From the NCBI GenBank assembly GCA_963666755.2, contig CAXXGW010000003.1, positions 124,001 through 188,000 of the forward strand: a DNA stretch of 64,000 nt, in the 5' to 3' direction. Every line of letters starts with the position of its first letter. Position 1 is the stretch's first letter. Shown here piece by piece: positions 25,227-33,736 of the stretch. The notes beneath the pieces are model-generated. The model did no database searches. It saw only the letters and a program-made list of their open reading frames with translations, and had not been told where the DNA came from. This DNA is from CAXXOK01 sp963666755 (GTDB lineage Bacteria > Bacillota > Clostridia > Christensenellales > Aristaeellaceae). The position numbers and the translations under genes are program-made.

Positions 25227-25961
25227 CTACCGGGGGATGGCGGCGTCCAGTGCCTGGGCGATGCTGTCGCGCACAATCAGGTCGGCCCGCTGGTCAAATG
25301 GCGTTTCGTCCCGGTTGAGCAACGCCAGGCGCGCTTCGCGCCGGTACCCCAGCAACCCTGCCGCCGGGTAAACAGTGAGCGACGTGCCGCCCACAATCAG
25401 TAAATCACACTTCATGACCACGCGCACAGCCTCGTCCATCACGTCGGGGTTGAGCGGCTCGCCGTAGAACACGATGTCTGGGCGCAGGGTGCCGCCGCAC
25501 GCGCAGCGGGGCGTGCCCGGCTGATCCAGCACGGCCTGCAGGTCCATGACGCGGTTGCAGGCCAGGCAAAGGTTGCGGCGCACGGTGCCGTGCAGCTCCA
25601 GCACGTTGCGGCTGCCCGCGTCCTGATGCAGACCGTCGATGTTCTGGGTCACCACGGCTTTGAGCCTACCCTGTTTTTCCAGCCGCGCCAGCGCGTAGTG
25701 GCCGGCGTTGGGTTTGGCCTCGGGGTGCAGGATCACCTGTTTGTAAAATGTCCAGAACGCGTCGGTGTGATTCAAAAAATAGCGGATGGAAAGCATTTCT
25801 TCAAAGCTTTTCCCCTGCGCGCCGCTGTACAGCCCATGCGCCCCGCGAAAATCTGGGATGCCGCTCTCCGTGCTCATGCCCGCGCCGCCGAAGAACACGA
25901 TGTTGCGGCTCTTCTCGATCATGCGCGCCAGCTCCGCAATCGCAGGCGAAAGCTCCCCCAT
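25227..25961 (-). CDS. NAD-dependent protein deacylase, Sir2 family
   Basis: 244 residues from ATG at 25961 (MGELSP), preceded by GGGAGGGG. Sirtuins remove acyl groups from lysines with NAD+. Visible are the NAD loop GAGMSTESGIPDFR (about residues 27-40), TQNIDGLHQDAG, the catalytic histidine in LELHGT, a four-cysteine zinc ribbon (CLAC ... CACG), DIVFYGEPL and IVGGTSLTVYPAAGL. The length is that of compact bacterial enzymes. An in-frame extension up to 26012 lacks a ribosome site. Confidence 0.95.
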   Translation of the reverse strand: MGELSPAIAELARMIEKSRNIVFFGGAGMSTESGIPDFRGAHGLYSGAQGKSFEEMLSIRYFLNHTDAFWTFYKQVILHPEAKPNAGHYALARLEKQGRLKAVVTQNIDGLHQDAGSRNVLELHGTVRRNLCLACNRVMDLQAVLDQPGTPRCACGGTLRPDIVFYGEPLNPDVMDEAVRVVMKCDLLIVGGTSLTVYPAAGLLGYRREARLALLNRDETPFDQRADLIVRDSIAQALDAAIPR

Positions 25962-26131
25962 TGGATTTCCCCTCCCAACAGACGCCGCGTCGGCGCGCAC
26001 ACGATGGCGCACCGCACATGTTTAGTGGTTTTCGACACTTGCGTTTGAAAATCCTATCCGTGACAGCCAAATCTTTGAAAAGGTTGTCATTATTTTCCAT
26101 TCCACAGGTTTACGCCGTGTTTACGTACCCC

Positions 26132-26160
26132 TTGACATGGGGCCGGGGTCGTGCTATCCT
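26132..26160 (+). promoter_or_regulatory. Promoter of the T-box-thrS unit
   Basis: TTGACA at 26132-26137, a 17-bp spacer and TATCCT at 26155-26160. Transcription would start near 26167. Confidence 0.75.
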
Positions 26161-26164
26161 AGCC

Positions 26165-26410
26165 CCATCATCGGATGACGCGGAACGCGCCGCCCCTTCA
26201 GGCAACGCCCCAGAGATCGCCGCCCCGGCTGTAAGCGGCGAGCGGTGCCAGGCGCGGACACCATCCGCCGACGATGCGCGCGGTGCGCGTTACAGCGCCT
26301 CCAAATGAGTGGGAGCAGGGTCTGCCTGTTTCCAAGCAGGGTGGAACCACGAACGAGCTATATCGTCCGTCCCCGCAGGCTACAAGCGCGGGGGCGGGCG
26401 TTTTCCGTTT
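26165..26410 (+). ncRNA. T-box riboswitch controlling thrS
   Basis: The T-box sequence AGGGTGGAACCACGA is at 26338-26352. A 13-bp terminator follows (26364-26376 pairs with 26388-26400, allowing G-U) with TTTT after it. A candidate threonine specifier ACC followed by A lies at 26260-26263 within GCGGACACCATCCGC. The antiterminator bulge UGGA pairs with UCCA, exactly the 3' end of the tRNA-Thr encoded at 12668. The leader senses uncharged tRNA-Thr and lets thrS be transcribed. Stem I details were not fully resolved by eye. Confidence 0.9.
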
Positions 26411-26439
26411 CCCCGGAACATCAGAAAGGATGGTTTTGC

Positions 26440-28347
26440 ATGAAACTGACCCTGTTTGGCACGGTGCATGAGGTGCCCGATCACAGCTCCGCCGGCGATC
26501 TGCTCAAGGCCGTAAGCCCGGAGGATTTGAAAAAGTACTATGCCGTCCGTCTGCCCGATGGCAAGCTGACGGACCTGTTCGCCCCGCTGGACGCGGATGG
26601 GGAGATCGTTCCCCTGACGTTTGCCGACGAGGATGGGCGCAAGGTGTTCCGGCATTCGTGCTCGCACGTGCTGGCCATCGCGGTCAAGAACCTGTACCCC
26701 GAGGCGAAGCTGGCCATCGGCCCGGCCATTGAGAACGGCTTCTACTACGATTTTGACCTGCCCACCCCCTTCACCCCGGACGATCTGCCCAAGATCGAAA
26801 AGGAAATGGATCGCGTGGCGCGCAAGTCCATCCGCCCGCACCGCTACACCCTGCCGCGCAGCGAGGCCATCGCCCTGATGAAGGATCGCGGCGAGCCCTA
26901 CAAGGTACAGCTGATTGAGGATTTGCCCGAGGGCGAAACCCTGAGCTTTTATGAAATGGGCGATTTTGTGGACCTGTGCGTCGGCCCGCACCTGCCCAAC
27001 CTGAATGTGCTCAAGGCTTTTAAGCTGACGCAGATTGCCGGGGCCTACTGGCGCGGCGACGAGCACAACAAGATGCTCTGCCGCGTCTACGGCACCTGCT
27101 TCCCCACCCGGGAGGAGCTGGACGAGTACATCCGCCAGCTGGAGGAGGCCAAGAAACGCGACCACCGCAAGCTGGGTCGTGATCTGGATTTGTTCGACAT
27201 CCGCGACGAAGGCCCCGGCTTCCCGTTCTTCTACCCCAAGGGCATGGTGCTGCGCAATATTCTGGAAGATTTCTGGCGTGAAATCCACCGCAAAGCGGGC
27301 TATGAGGAAATCAAAACCCCCATCATGCTCAACCGCGCCCTGTGGGAGCGCAGCGGCCACTGGGCCAAGTACCGCGAAAACATGTACACCACCAAAATCG
27401 ACGATACGGATTTTGCCATCAAGCCCATGAACTGCCCCGGCGGCATCCTGGTGTACGAGCGCAAGCTCTGGAGCTACCGCGACCTGCCCTGCCGCAGCGG
27501 CGAGCTGGGGCTGGTGCACCGCCATGAAAAGAGCGGCGCGCTGCACGGCCTGATGCGCGTGCGTTGCTTTACCCAGGATGATGCGCACATCTTCATGACC
27601 CCGGAGCAGATCAAGGACGAAATCAAGGGTGTGTACCACCTGATCGATCAGGTGTATTCGCTGTTTGGCTTCCCCTACACGGTAGAGCTGTCCACCCGGC
27701 CGGAAAACTCCATCGGCACCGACGAAATGTGGCAGTTGGCCACCGAGGGCCTGCAGGGCGCGCTGGACGAGCTGGGCGTGCCTTACACCGTCAACGAGGG
27801 CGACGGCGCCTTCTACGGCCCCAAGATCGACTTCCACCTGCGCGATTGCATCGGGCGCACGTGGCAGTGCGGCACCATCCAGCTGGACATGAACCTGCCG
27901 GAGCGCTTCGACCTGAGCTATGTGGGTGCGGATGGCGAAAAGCACCGCCCCGTGATGATCCACCGCGTGGTGTTCGGCTCCATCGAGCGGTTTATCGGCA
28001 TCCTGACGGAGCAGTTCGGCGGCGCGTTCCCCACGTGGCTGGCACCCGTGCAGGTTAAGATCATGACCATTACCGACCGCAGCGACGATGCGGCCAAGGA
28101 GCTGCGCGATCTGCTGCTGGCCGCCGACCTGCGCCCCGAGCTGGACCTGCGCAACGAGAAAATCGGCTTCAAGGTGCGCGAAGCCCAGATGATGAAGATT
28201 CCCTACATGTTTGTGCTGGGCGACCGCGAGGCGGCCGACCGCACCGTGACCATCCGCAACCGCAAGGGCGACAATCTGGGCACCTTCCCCTTCGCCGAAG
28301 CAGTCGCGATGATCCGCAAGCTGGACGACGATCGCACGCTGGACTGA
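26440..28347 (+). CDS. thrS: Threonine--tRNA ligase
   Basis: 635 residues from ATG at 26440, with AGAAAGGATGG upstream. It charges tRNA-Thr with threonine. Domains in order: an N-terminal TGS (1-60), the editing domain with HSCSH (about 73-77) and DLCVGPHLP, then the class II catalytic core. Motif 1 is near ILEDFWREIH. MNCPGG carries the zinc cysteine, and motif 2 is VHRHEKSGALHGLMRVR. Motif 3 is IHRVVFGSIERFIGIL. The anticodon-binding domain completes the C-terminus. Expression is controlled by the T-box just upstream. The gene is monocistronic and closed by the terminator at 28449. Confidence 0.98.
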   Translation: MKLTLFGTVHEVPDHSSAGDLLKAVSPEDLKKYYAVRLPDGKLTDLFAPLDADGEIVPLTFADEDGRKVFRHSCSHVLAIAVKNLYPEAKLAIGPAIENGFYYDFDLPTPFTPDDLPKIEKEMDRVARKSIRPHRYTLPRSEAIALMKDRGEPYKVQLIEDLPEGETLSFYEMGDFVDLCVGPHLPNLNVLKAFKLTQIAGAYWRGDEHNKMLCRVYGTCFPTREELDEYIRQLEEAKKRDHRKLGRDLDLFDIRDEGPGFPFFYPKGMVLRNILEDFWREIHRKAGYEEIKTPIMLNRALWERSGHWAKYRENMYTTKIDDTDFAIKPMNCPGGILVYERKLWSYRDLPCRSGELGLVHRHEKSGALHGLMRVRCFTQDDAHIFMTPEQIKDEIKGVYHLIDQVYSLFGFPYTVELSTRPENSIGTDEMWQLATEGLQGALDELGVPYTVNEGDGAFYGPKIDFHLRDCIGRTWQCGTIQLDMNLPERFDLSYVGADGEKHRPVMIHRVVFGSIERFIGILTEQFGGAFPTWLAPVQVKIMTITDRSDDAAKELRDLLLAADLRPELDLRNEKIGFKVREAQMMKIPYMFVLGDREAADRTVTIRNRKGDNLGTFPFAEAVAMIRKLDDDRTLD

Positions 28348-28448
28348 CGATTCACGGCGAGGCGAGGGTTGCAGCCCGAACGGGTACGAGCCCCGCGAAG
28401 TCCGGCGACCGCTACCGGGGTTTGGGTTCTAGAAAGTAACTGATGCGC

Positions 28449-28485
28449 ACACCCGTCCGGGGCTTAGCCCCGGACGGGTGTTATT
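28449..28485 (+). terminator. Terminator of thrS
   Basis: A 15-bp perfect stem (ACACCCGTCCGGGGC at 28449-28463, GCCCCGGACGGGTGT at 28467-28481) with loop TTA, followed by TATTT. Confidence 0.85.
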
Positions 28486-28569
28486 TGTGTTGGGGCTGGC
28501 CGCACGGGTATGCGTCTGGGGTAGTGTGCATCGTTACAGTGCAAGGGGGATGGGGCTGCGAACAGGCCC

Positions 28570-29140
28570 GCCAAATGGTTTCACCCTTTGGAAACCTGAC
28601 AAGGGCCAATAGCCCTTGACCCGGTTTGATCGCTTGCATGGGACTGGTGTCTACCCCCGCGCGCCTCATAGCGCCTTTGGCGCTGTTCGTGCGCTTCGCA
28701 CTCTCGCTGCGGCCGGGGGCTTGGGCTTCGCCCAAACCCACCAAAGGGTTTCACCCTTTGGAAACCTGACAAGGGCCAGCGGCCCTTGACCCGGTTTTAC
28801 CGCTTGCAAGCGGCTGGTGATTGCCCCCGCGCGCCTCATAGCGCCTGTGGCGCTGTTCGCGCGCTTCGCACTCTCGCTGCGGCTGGGCACTTGGGCTTCG
28901 CCCAAACCTACCAAAGGGTTTCACCCTTTGGAAACCTGACAAGGGCCATCGGCCCTTGACCCGGTTGGATTGCTTGCATGGGACTGGTGTCTACCCCCGC
29001 GCGCCTCATAGCGCCTGTGGCGCTGTTCGCGCGCTTCGCACTCTCGCTGCGGCTGGGCACTTGGGCTTCGCCCAAACCTACCAAAGGGTTTCACCCTTTG
29101 GAAACCTGATAAGGGCCAACAGCCCTTGACCCGGTTTTTT
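28570..29140 (-). repeat. Hairpin-rich tandem repeat array B (170-bp unit, about 3.4 copies)
   Basis: The landmark TTGGAAACCTGA recurs at 28588, 28758, 28928 and 29098, an exact 170-bp period. Units carry the same three hairpins as array A in the opposite orientation, with CGCACTCTCGCTGCGG in place of the array A linker. The array fills most of the 28348-29153 gap between two converging genes. I see no gene in it. Confidence 0.88.
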
Positions 29141-29153
29141 ACATCATTCCTGC

Positions 29154-30515
29154 CTAGAGGTTTGCGCCGTTGGATGCCATCACATCCCGGTACCAGAGGG
29201 CGCTATCCTTGACCGTACGCTTAAACGTATCGTAATCCACATGCACCAGCCCGAAGCGCTCCTCATACCCCTGATGCCACTCAAAGTTATCCAGCAGCGA
29301 CCATGCCAGGTAGCCGTATACCTCTACCCCATCGTCCGCCGCCCGCCGCAGGGCGCGCAGATAGCGCTGCATATAGTCGATGCGGTACGGGTCATGCACC
29401 TTGCCGTCCAGTGCGACCGCATCATGCCCGCTCATGCCGTTTTCCGTAATGAACACGGGCTTACGGTAACGCTCCCACAGGAAGCGCGGGCCCCAGTAGA
29501 GCGTATCCGGGGTGATGGGCCAATCGCACGACGTGCGCGGCGCTCCGGGCGGGAAGGGAACCTCCTCAGCCGCGCCGTCTTCGCCTGCGCGCACCAACCG
29601 GCCCTCGTACAGGTTCTGGGCCAGATAATCCACCGGCTGGGCGATCGTCTCCAGCCGTTTTTCAAACCCTTTGGGCAAGAACTGCCCGTACAGGCTTAGC
29701 CCTTCCTCAGGGTACTGCCCCAGCAGTACCGGATCATGCCACCATGCGGCACTGAAGGCCCAGTTGTCGTCCTCCCGGCCGGGTACAGAGAACATCATCC
29801 GCCGGGCGGCTTCCTGATCGGCCGGGGCGTCCGTTGCGGGCAATGGCACCGGCCCACAGCCCACAAACCCGATGCGCACGCCGGGCACCAGCGCCCGCAG
29901 CCGCTGCGCAGCCAGCCCGTGCGCCACGTGGATGTGGTGGCTCATCGGGATGGTATCCACCACCCCCATGCGCAGGCCGGGCGCCATATCCCCCAGCACA
30001 TAGCCCAGCCCGATCACGCACTGCGGCTCGTTAAACGTGAAGAAATCCTGCACCCGATCGCCATAGCGGCGGGCGACCAGCTCGGCGTACTGTGCAAACC
30101 ATTCAGGCGATTTGGGGTTGAGCCAGCCGCCACGGCGGTGCAGGGCGCTGGGCAAATCCCAATGGTACAGCGTGCCCAGTGGTTGGATGCCGTTTTCCAG
30201 CAGGCAATCGATCAGGGCATCGTAAAAGCGCAAGCCCGCCTCGTTGGGCTGACCCGTGCCCTCGGGCAGCAGCCGCGGCCAGGAAAAGGAAAAGCGATAG
30301 TGCTTCACCCCCAGCGCGCGCATCAGCGCTACATCCTCACGGAAACGGTGGTAGTGGTCACAGGCCGTATCGCCGGTATGGCCAAGCCTCACCCGGCCCG
30401 GCGTGTGGCTGAAATCATCCCAGATCGAGGAGCCGCGGCCATCCTCCCGCACGGCTCCTTCCACCTGATACGCAGCGGTGGCGACCCCCCAGACAAAATC
30501 TTTGCGAAACCCCAT
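29154..30515 (-). CDS. GH1 family beta-glucosidase / 6-phospho-beta-glucosidase
   Basis: 453 residues from ATG at 30515 with GGAGGG upstream. A full-length GH1 barrel: the N-terminal FVWGVATAAYQVEGA, acid/base glutamate in FFTFNEPQ (about residue 166), nucleophile in VFITENGMSG (about 354) and YLAWSLLDNFEWHQGYEERFG near the end. No signal peptide, so it acts on imported beta-glycosides. The tail around SLLDNFEW carries Glu-Trp typical of unphosphorylated beta-glucosidases rather than the Ser/Lys pocket of phospho-glucosidases, but this is not decisive. It has its own promoter. Confidence 0.95.
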   Translation of the reverse strand: MGFRKDFVWGVATAAYQVEGAVREDGRGSSIWDDFSHTPGRVRLGHTGDTACDHYHRFREDVALMRALGVKHYRFSFSWPRLLPEGTGQPNEAGLRFYDALIDCLLENGIQPLGTLYHWDLPSALHRRGGWLNPKSPEWFAQYAELVARRYGDRVQDFFTFNEPQCVIGLGYVLGDMAPGLRMGVVDTIPMSHHIHVAHGLAAQRLRALVPGVRIGFVGCGPVPLPATDAPADQEAARRMMFSVPGREDDNWAFSAAWWHDPVLLGQYPEEGLSLYGQFLPKGFEKRLETIAQPVDYLAQNLYEGRLVRAGEDGAAEEVPFPPGAPRTSCDWPITPDTLYWGPRFLWERYRKPVFITENGMSGHDAVALDGKVHDPYRIDYMQRYLRALRRAADDGVEVYGYLAWSLLDNFEWHQGYEERFGLVHVDYDTFKRTVKDSALWYRDVMASNGANL

Positions 30516-30568
30516 GCGCGCCCTCCCTGTAAAGCGCGGGCCGACTGACGCCCGCGCCGTTTGGCAGC

Positions 30569-30597
30569 ATCATACCGGAAACGCGGCGTTTTTGCAA
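30569..30597 (-). promoter_or_regulatory. Promoter of the GH1 gene
   Basis: Read leftward: TTGCAA at 30597-30592, a 17-bp spacer and TATGAT at 30574-30569. The remainder of the 30516-30859 gap shows an inverted repeat (AAGGGTAAG near 30716, CTTACCCTT near 30764) and the AraC-gene terminator, but no gene. Confidence 0.65.
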
Positions 30598-30802
30598 CGG
30601 GGGTGCTAAAACAGGCCCGGGGTTTTACCCACGGGCCATCAACCTGTTACGAAATAGAATGGAAGCCATGCGCCGCACATCCTTGCGCCTACAGCGTCCG
30701 TGGTGTACCCATGGTAAGGGTAAGGGCGCGTGGGGTTTTCCTACACCCCGCCAAGGAATCGACCTTACCCTTCCCCAATACTGCATGCGTGTTCAGCAAC
30801 AG

Positions 30803-30829
30803 GAAAAGCCGGGAGCCATCCGCTCCCAG
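30803..30829 (-). terminator. Terminator after the AraC-type gene
   Basis: Read leftward: GGGAGC (30827-30822), loop GGATG, GCTCCC (30816-30811), then GGCTTTT. It separates the nine-gene operon upstream from the GH1 gene. Confidence 0.6.
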
Positions 30830-30859
30830 CCTGTTATTCTTTGCCGCTTAGGTATGGAC

Positions 30860-31786
30860 TCAGTCCGTTGCCGGGATCGCCGCGGCTTTCTTTCGCGGTT
30901 CGGCTTGCAGCGGGCGGCTCATCTGGTACTGCTTGGGGCTGACCCCCACCTTGCTCTTAAACGCGCGGCTGAAGTGCGACAGGTTACGGTACCCTACACG
31001 CCCGCACACTTCCTCTACCGCCATGCCGTTTAAAAGCAGTTCCCGCGCCTTCATCAACCGGCAGTTAATCAGGTACTGCAACGGCGAAAGGCCCGTAATC
31101 TCCCGGAAAAGCGCGCACAGCGACGATTTGTTCATGTAAAACAGCCTTGACAGGCTTTCCAGACTGATCTCCTCGCCATAGTTGCGGTGCAGGTGGTTGA
31201 GGATCGCGTACACCGTGCGGTAGGCGCTGTCCGTAGCCGTTGCCTCGATGCGGTGCGCCTCGCGGTACAGGCGGTTTACCCGCAGCAGAAAATCCGCCAG
31301 CAGCAGCTTTTGCTCCAGATCGTCGCCAAAGCCGGGGGCCGACTGCTCCGTATGCAGCGACAGCATCCGATCCAGCGCGGCTGCCAGCTCCCGCGCGGTG
31401 GCGGCATCCAGCGGCAGCACGTTCGCATCCGGGAAGGGGCGCAGCATGAAGCATTCCAGCAGATCGGTGTTCTCCGTCGAAAGGCCGTTCACATACGCGG
31501 GCTTGAAATACACCACGTAGCGATCGTTCTCCTCACCCGGGGTCATGAGGCTTAACAGGTGCAAATCCATGTTGTTGAACAGCAGCAGCGTATACTGCGG
31601 CAGAAAGTATGTCTTGCTGCCGGTATCCAGACGCAGCCCGGGGCTTAACGAAAGCAGCACCTCAAACTCGTCATGGATATGGTAACGTGATTTTTCCGTG
31701 CTGTAGGTGCGCTTGTGCTGCACCGACGCATCGCCGGCCAGCGCCTCGCGGTACGTCTGGTATGGGTTGGGCTTGCCCTGCGCCAT
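30860..31786 (-). CDS. AraC-family transcriptional regulator
   Basis: 308 residues. An N-terminal cupin-like sensor (YSTEKSRYHIHDEFEVLLSL, about residues 28-47, with the usual HxHxxxE-like arrangement) is followed by two C-terminal helix-turn-helix units (about 195-295). The units include ISLESLSRLFYMNKSSLCALF and the signature VCGRVGYRNLSHFSRAFK. Such proteins usually activate sugar genes on binding the sugar. It starts 37 bases after the NagA-like gene and is probably the last gene of that operon. It may regulate its own operon or the nearby GH1 gene. Confidence 0.92.
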   Translation of the reverse strand: MAQGKPNPYQTYREALAGDASVQHKRTYSTEKSRYHIHDEFEVLLSLSPGLRLDTGSKTYFLPQYTLLLFNNMDLHLLSLMTPGEENDRYVVYFKPAYVNGLSTENTDLLECFMLRPFPDANVLPLDAATARELAAALDRMLSLHTEQSAPGFGDDLEQKLLLADFLLRVNRLYREAHRIEATATDSAYRTVYAILNHLHRNYGEEISLESLSRLFYMNKSSLCALFREITGLSPLQYLINCRLMKARELLLNGMAVEEVCGRVGYRNLSHFSRAFKSKVGVSPKQYQMSRPLQAEPRKKAAAIPATD

Positions 31787-31823
31787 GCCGATGCCGCCCT
31801 CCTTCGCTGCGTTTGCAGCAGCC

Positions 31824-32987
31824 TTACAGCGCCACCGGCTCCCCCGCGATCCACACGGCGCGCACGTTCACCTCATCGTCAAAGAAAACCAGATCGGCAT
31901 CCATGCCGGGGGCCAGCGTGCCGCGGCGGTGGGCCAGCCCCATCACGCGGCAGGGGTTCACGCTCATCAGCGCGACGGCCTGCGCAAGCGGCAACCCGAC
32001 CTGCTTATACAGGGTGCGCACGCATTGCGCGGCGTTTACAACGCTGCCCGCAAAGCAGCTGTGGTCGGGCATATAGGCAACGCCCCCCTCCACCACGGCC
32101 CAGCGGTCTGCATCGCCCATGCGGATACGGCTGCCCTCCGGCAGGCCCGCGCCGCGCAGCGCATCGGTAATCAGGCTGACGGAAGCGTTCGGCTTGCATT
32201 TGAGGATCAGCCGCAGCAGTTCCGGCGGCAGGTGGTGCCCATCGGCAATCACCTCCACCGTCAGCTCGTCCAGCAGGTAGGCGCTTTCCAGCACGCCCAG
32301 CACGCGGTGCGCGTGTTCCCGCCGGAGGGTGGACATGCCGCTGTACAGATGCGTTACATGCGTATAGCCGTGCGCGACGGCGGCCAGCACCTCCGGGTAG
32401 CGCGCGTCACTGTGGCCGATGGCCGCCACGATGCCCAGCGCCCGCAGGCGGTCGCCCAGCGCCAGCGCGCCCTCCAGCTCGCAGGCCACGGAGATGCGCG
32501 CCAGCAGCGCGTGCCGCTCCAGCAGCGGCCCATAATGCGCGGGCAGCGGCAGCCGAAGCGCGTCCGGGTCCTGCGCGCCGGCTTGCGCGGCCGCAAAATA
32601 CGGCCCTTCCAGATGCAAACCCGGCATGCGCGGCAGGCCCGGCCGATCCCGCACGGCCTCGAACACATCCAGCGTGCGGTACAGCGCCGCGTCGGGCGCA
32701 CACAGGGTAGTGGGATAAATAGTGGTGGCACCGCCCCGCAGGCTGTTGCGGGCCGCAGTACAGAACGCCTCGGGGGTGCCGTCCATAAAATCGGCCCCGC
32801 CGCCGCCGTGCACATGCATATCCACAAAGCCGGGGCTTACAATCAGGCCCTGCGCGTCCACCACGCGCGCGCCCTCCGGCGGCGCAGCGGCCGTGCCCAG
32901 CACGCGCGTCCCTTCCAGTAAAAGCGCGCCGCCTGCGGCCAGCCCGTCGGGCAGCAGCAGGCGGCCGTTCACAATCGCGGTAATCAT
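31824..32987 (-). CDS. nagA: N-acetylglucosamine-6-phosphate deacetylase-like protein
   Basis: 387 residues from ATG at 32987, whose ATGA overlaps the stop codon of the NagB-like gene (translational coupling). It is an amidohydrolase-superfamily barrel: DMHVHGGGG (metal histidines, about residues 55-63), GLHLEGPYF (metal Glu), IGHSDARY and VTHLYSGMSTLRREH, ADGHHLPP and the catalytic Asp in SLITDAL. NagA removes acetate from N-acetylglucosamine-6-phosphate. THLYSGMS replaces the usual THLFNAM, so the substrate may be a different N-acyl amino sugar phosphate. Confidence 0.85.
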   Translation of the reverse strand: MITAIVNGRLLLPDGLAAGGALLLEGTRVLGTAAAPPEGARVVDAQGLIVSPGFVDMHVHGGGGADFMDGTPEAFCTAARNSLRGGATTIYPTTLCAPDAALYRTLDVFEAVRDRPGLPRMPGLHLEGPYFAAAQAGAQDPDALRLPLPAHYGPLLERHALLARISVACELEGALALGDRLRALGIVAAIGHSDARYPEVLAAVAHGYTHVTHLYSGMSTLRREHAHRVLGVLESAYLLDELTVEVIADGHHLPPELLRLILKCKPNASVSLITDALRGAGLPEGSRIRMGDADRWAVVEGGVAYMPDHSCFAGSVVNAAQCVRTLYKQVGLPLAQAVALMSVNPCRVMGLAHRRGTLAPGMDADLVFFDDEVNVRAVWIAGEPVAL

Positions 32988-33736
32988 AGTTTGGAAGCGG
33001 AATCCGCGTCCAGGTACAGGCGCGCGGACGGATGGTTGCGCAGCACCGAGGCGGGGCACGCCTCCCCCACGGGGTCGTTTAGCATCCGGCGCACAGCCTC
33101 AGCCTTGGGCAGCGCGGGCACCACGCAGAACACCTCGCGCGCCGCAAACAGCGCCGGGATGGTGGCGGTCAGCGCCGTACAGGGCACCTGCGCCAGCGTG
33201 GCAAAGCAGCCGTCGTGCACCTGCTGGGTGCGGCAAACCTCGTCCAGCGTGACGGATTTGACCAGCTCCGGATCGTGAAAATCCGCCACATGCGGGTCGT
33301 TAAAAGCCAGATGCCCATTCTCGCCCACGCCCATGAAGCACACATCCAACGGATATTTGCGCAGCAGCGCGGCGTAGCGGGGCGCATCCGCCTCGGCGTT
33401 ACCCATCAGGAACACCTGCCCGATGGGCACGCGGCCGAACAGCGCGCTTGTCAGGAAGCTGGAAAACTGCTGCGGCGCGTCCATGGGCAAGCCGATGTAG
33501 TTGTCCATATGGAAGGCGTTCACGCGCGACCAGTCCAGTTCCGCCTGCGCCAGCCCTTCCAGCAACTCGTTCTGGGAGGCGGCGGCGGCGAACATGGCGT
33601 TCACGCGGCCCTTATCGGCAATCAGGCGGCGCAGCAGCGCCACGGCCTCCGCCGCGGCGGCGGCGCCCATCTGCTGCCGGGTATCATAACGTTTTACCTG
33701 TAAACGGTCCACGGTATATTCCATCATGCCCATCAT
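32984..33736 (-). CDS. Glucosamine-6-phosphate deaminase-like protein (NagB paralog)
   Basis: 250 residues from ATG at 33736, which overlaps the stop of the Gfo/Idh gene by ATGA. It is a NagB/6-phosphogluconolactonase fold. FHMDNYIGLP carries the catalytic Asp, and GVGENGHLAFNDP carries the His. Against classical NagB (GNDGHIAFNEP) two active-site acids are exchanged: Asp to Glu before the GH, and Glu to Asp in FNDP. CRTQQVHDGCF and LTATIPALFAAREVFCVVP are conserved. This paralog type is often found beside Gfo/Idh genes. It probably deaminates or isomerises an amino-sugar phosphate, not necessarily glucosamine-6-phosphate. Confidence 0.85.
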   Translation of the reverse strand: MMGMMEYTVDRLQVKRYDTRQQMGAAAAAEAVALLRRLIADKGRVNAMFAAAASQNELLEGLAQAELDWSRVNAFHMDNYIGLPMDAPQQFSSFLTSALFGRVPIGQVFLMGNAEADAPRYAALLRKYPLDVCFMGVGENGHLAFNDPHVADFHDPELVKSVTLDEVCRTQQVHDGCFATLAQVPCTALTATIPALFAAREVFCVVPALPKAEAVRRMLNDPVGEACPASVLRNHPSARLYLDADSASKL

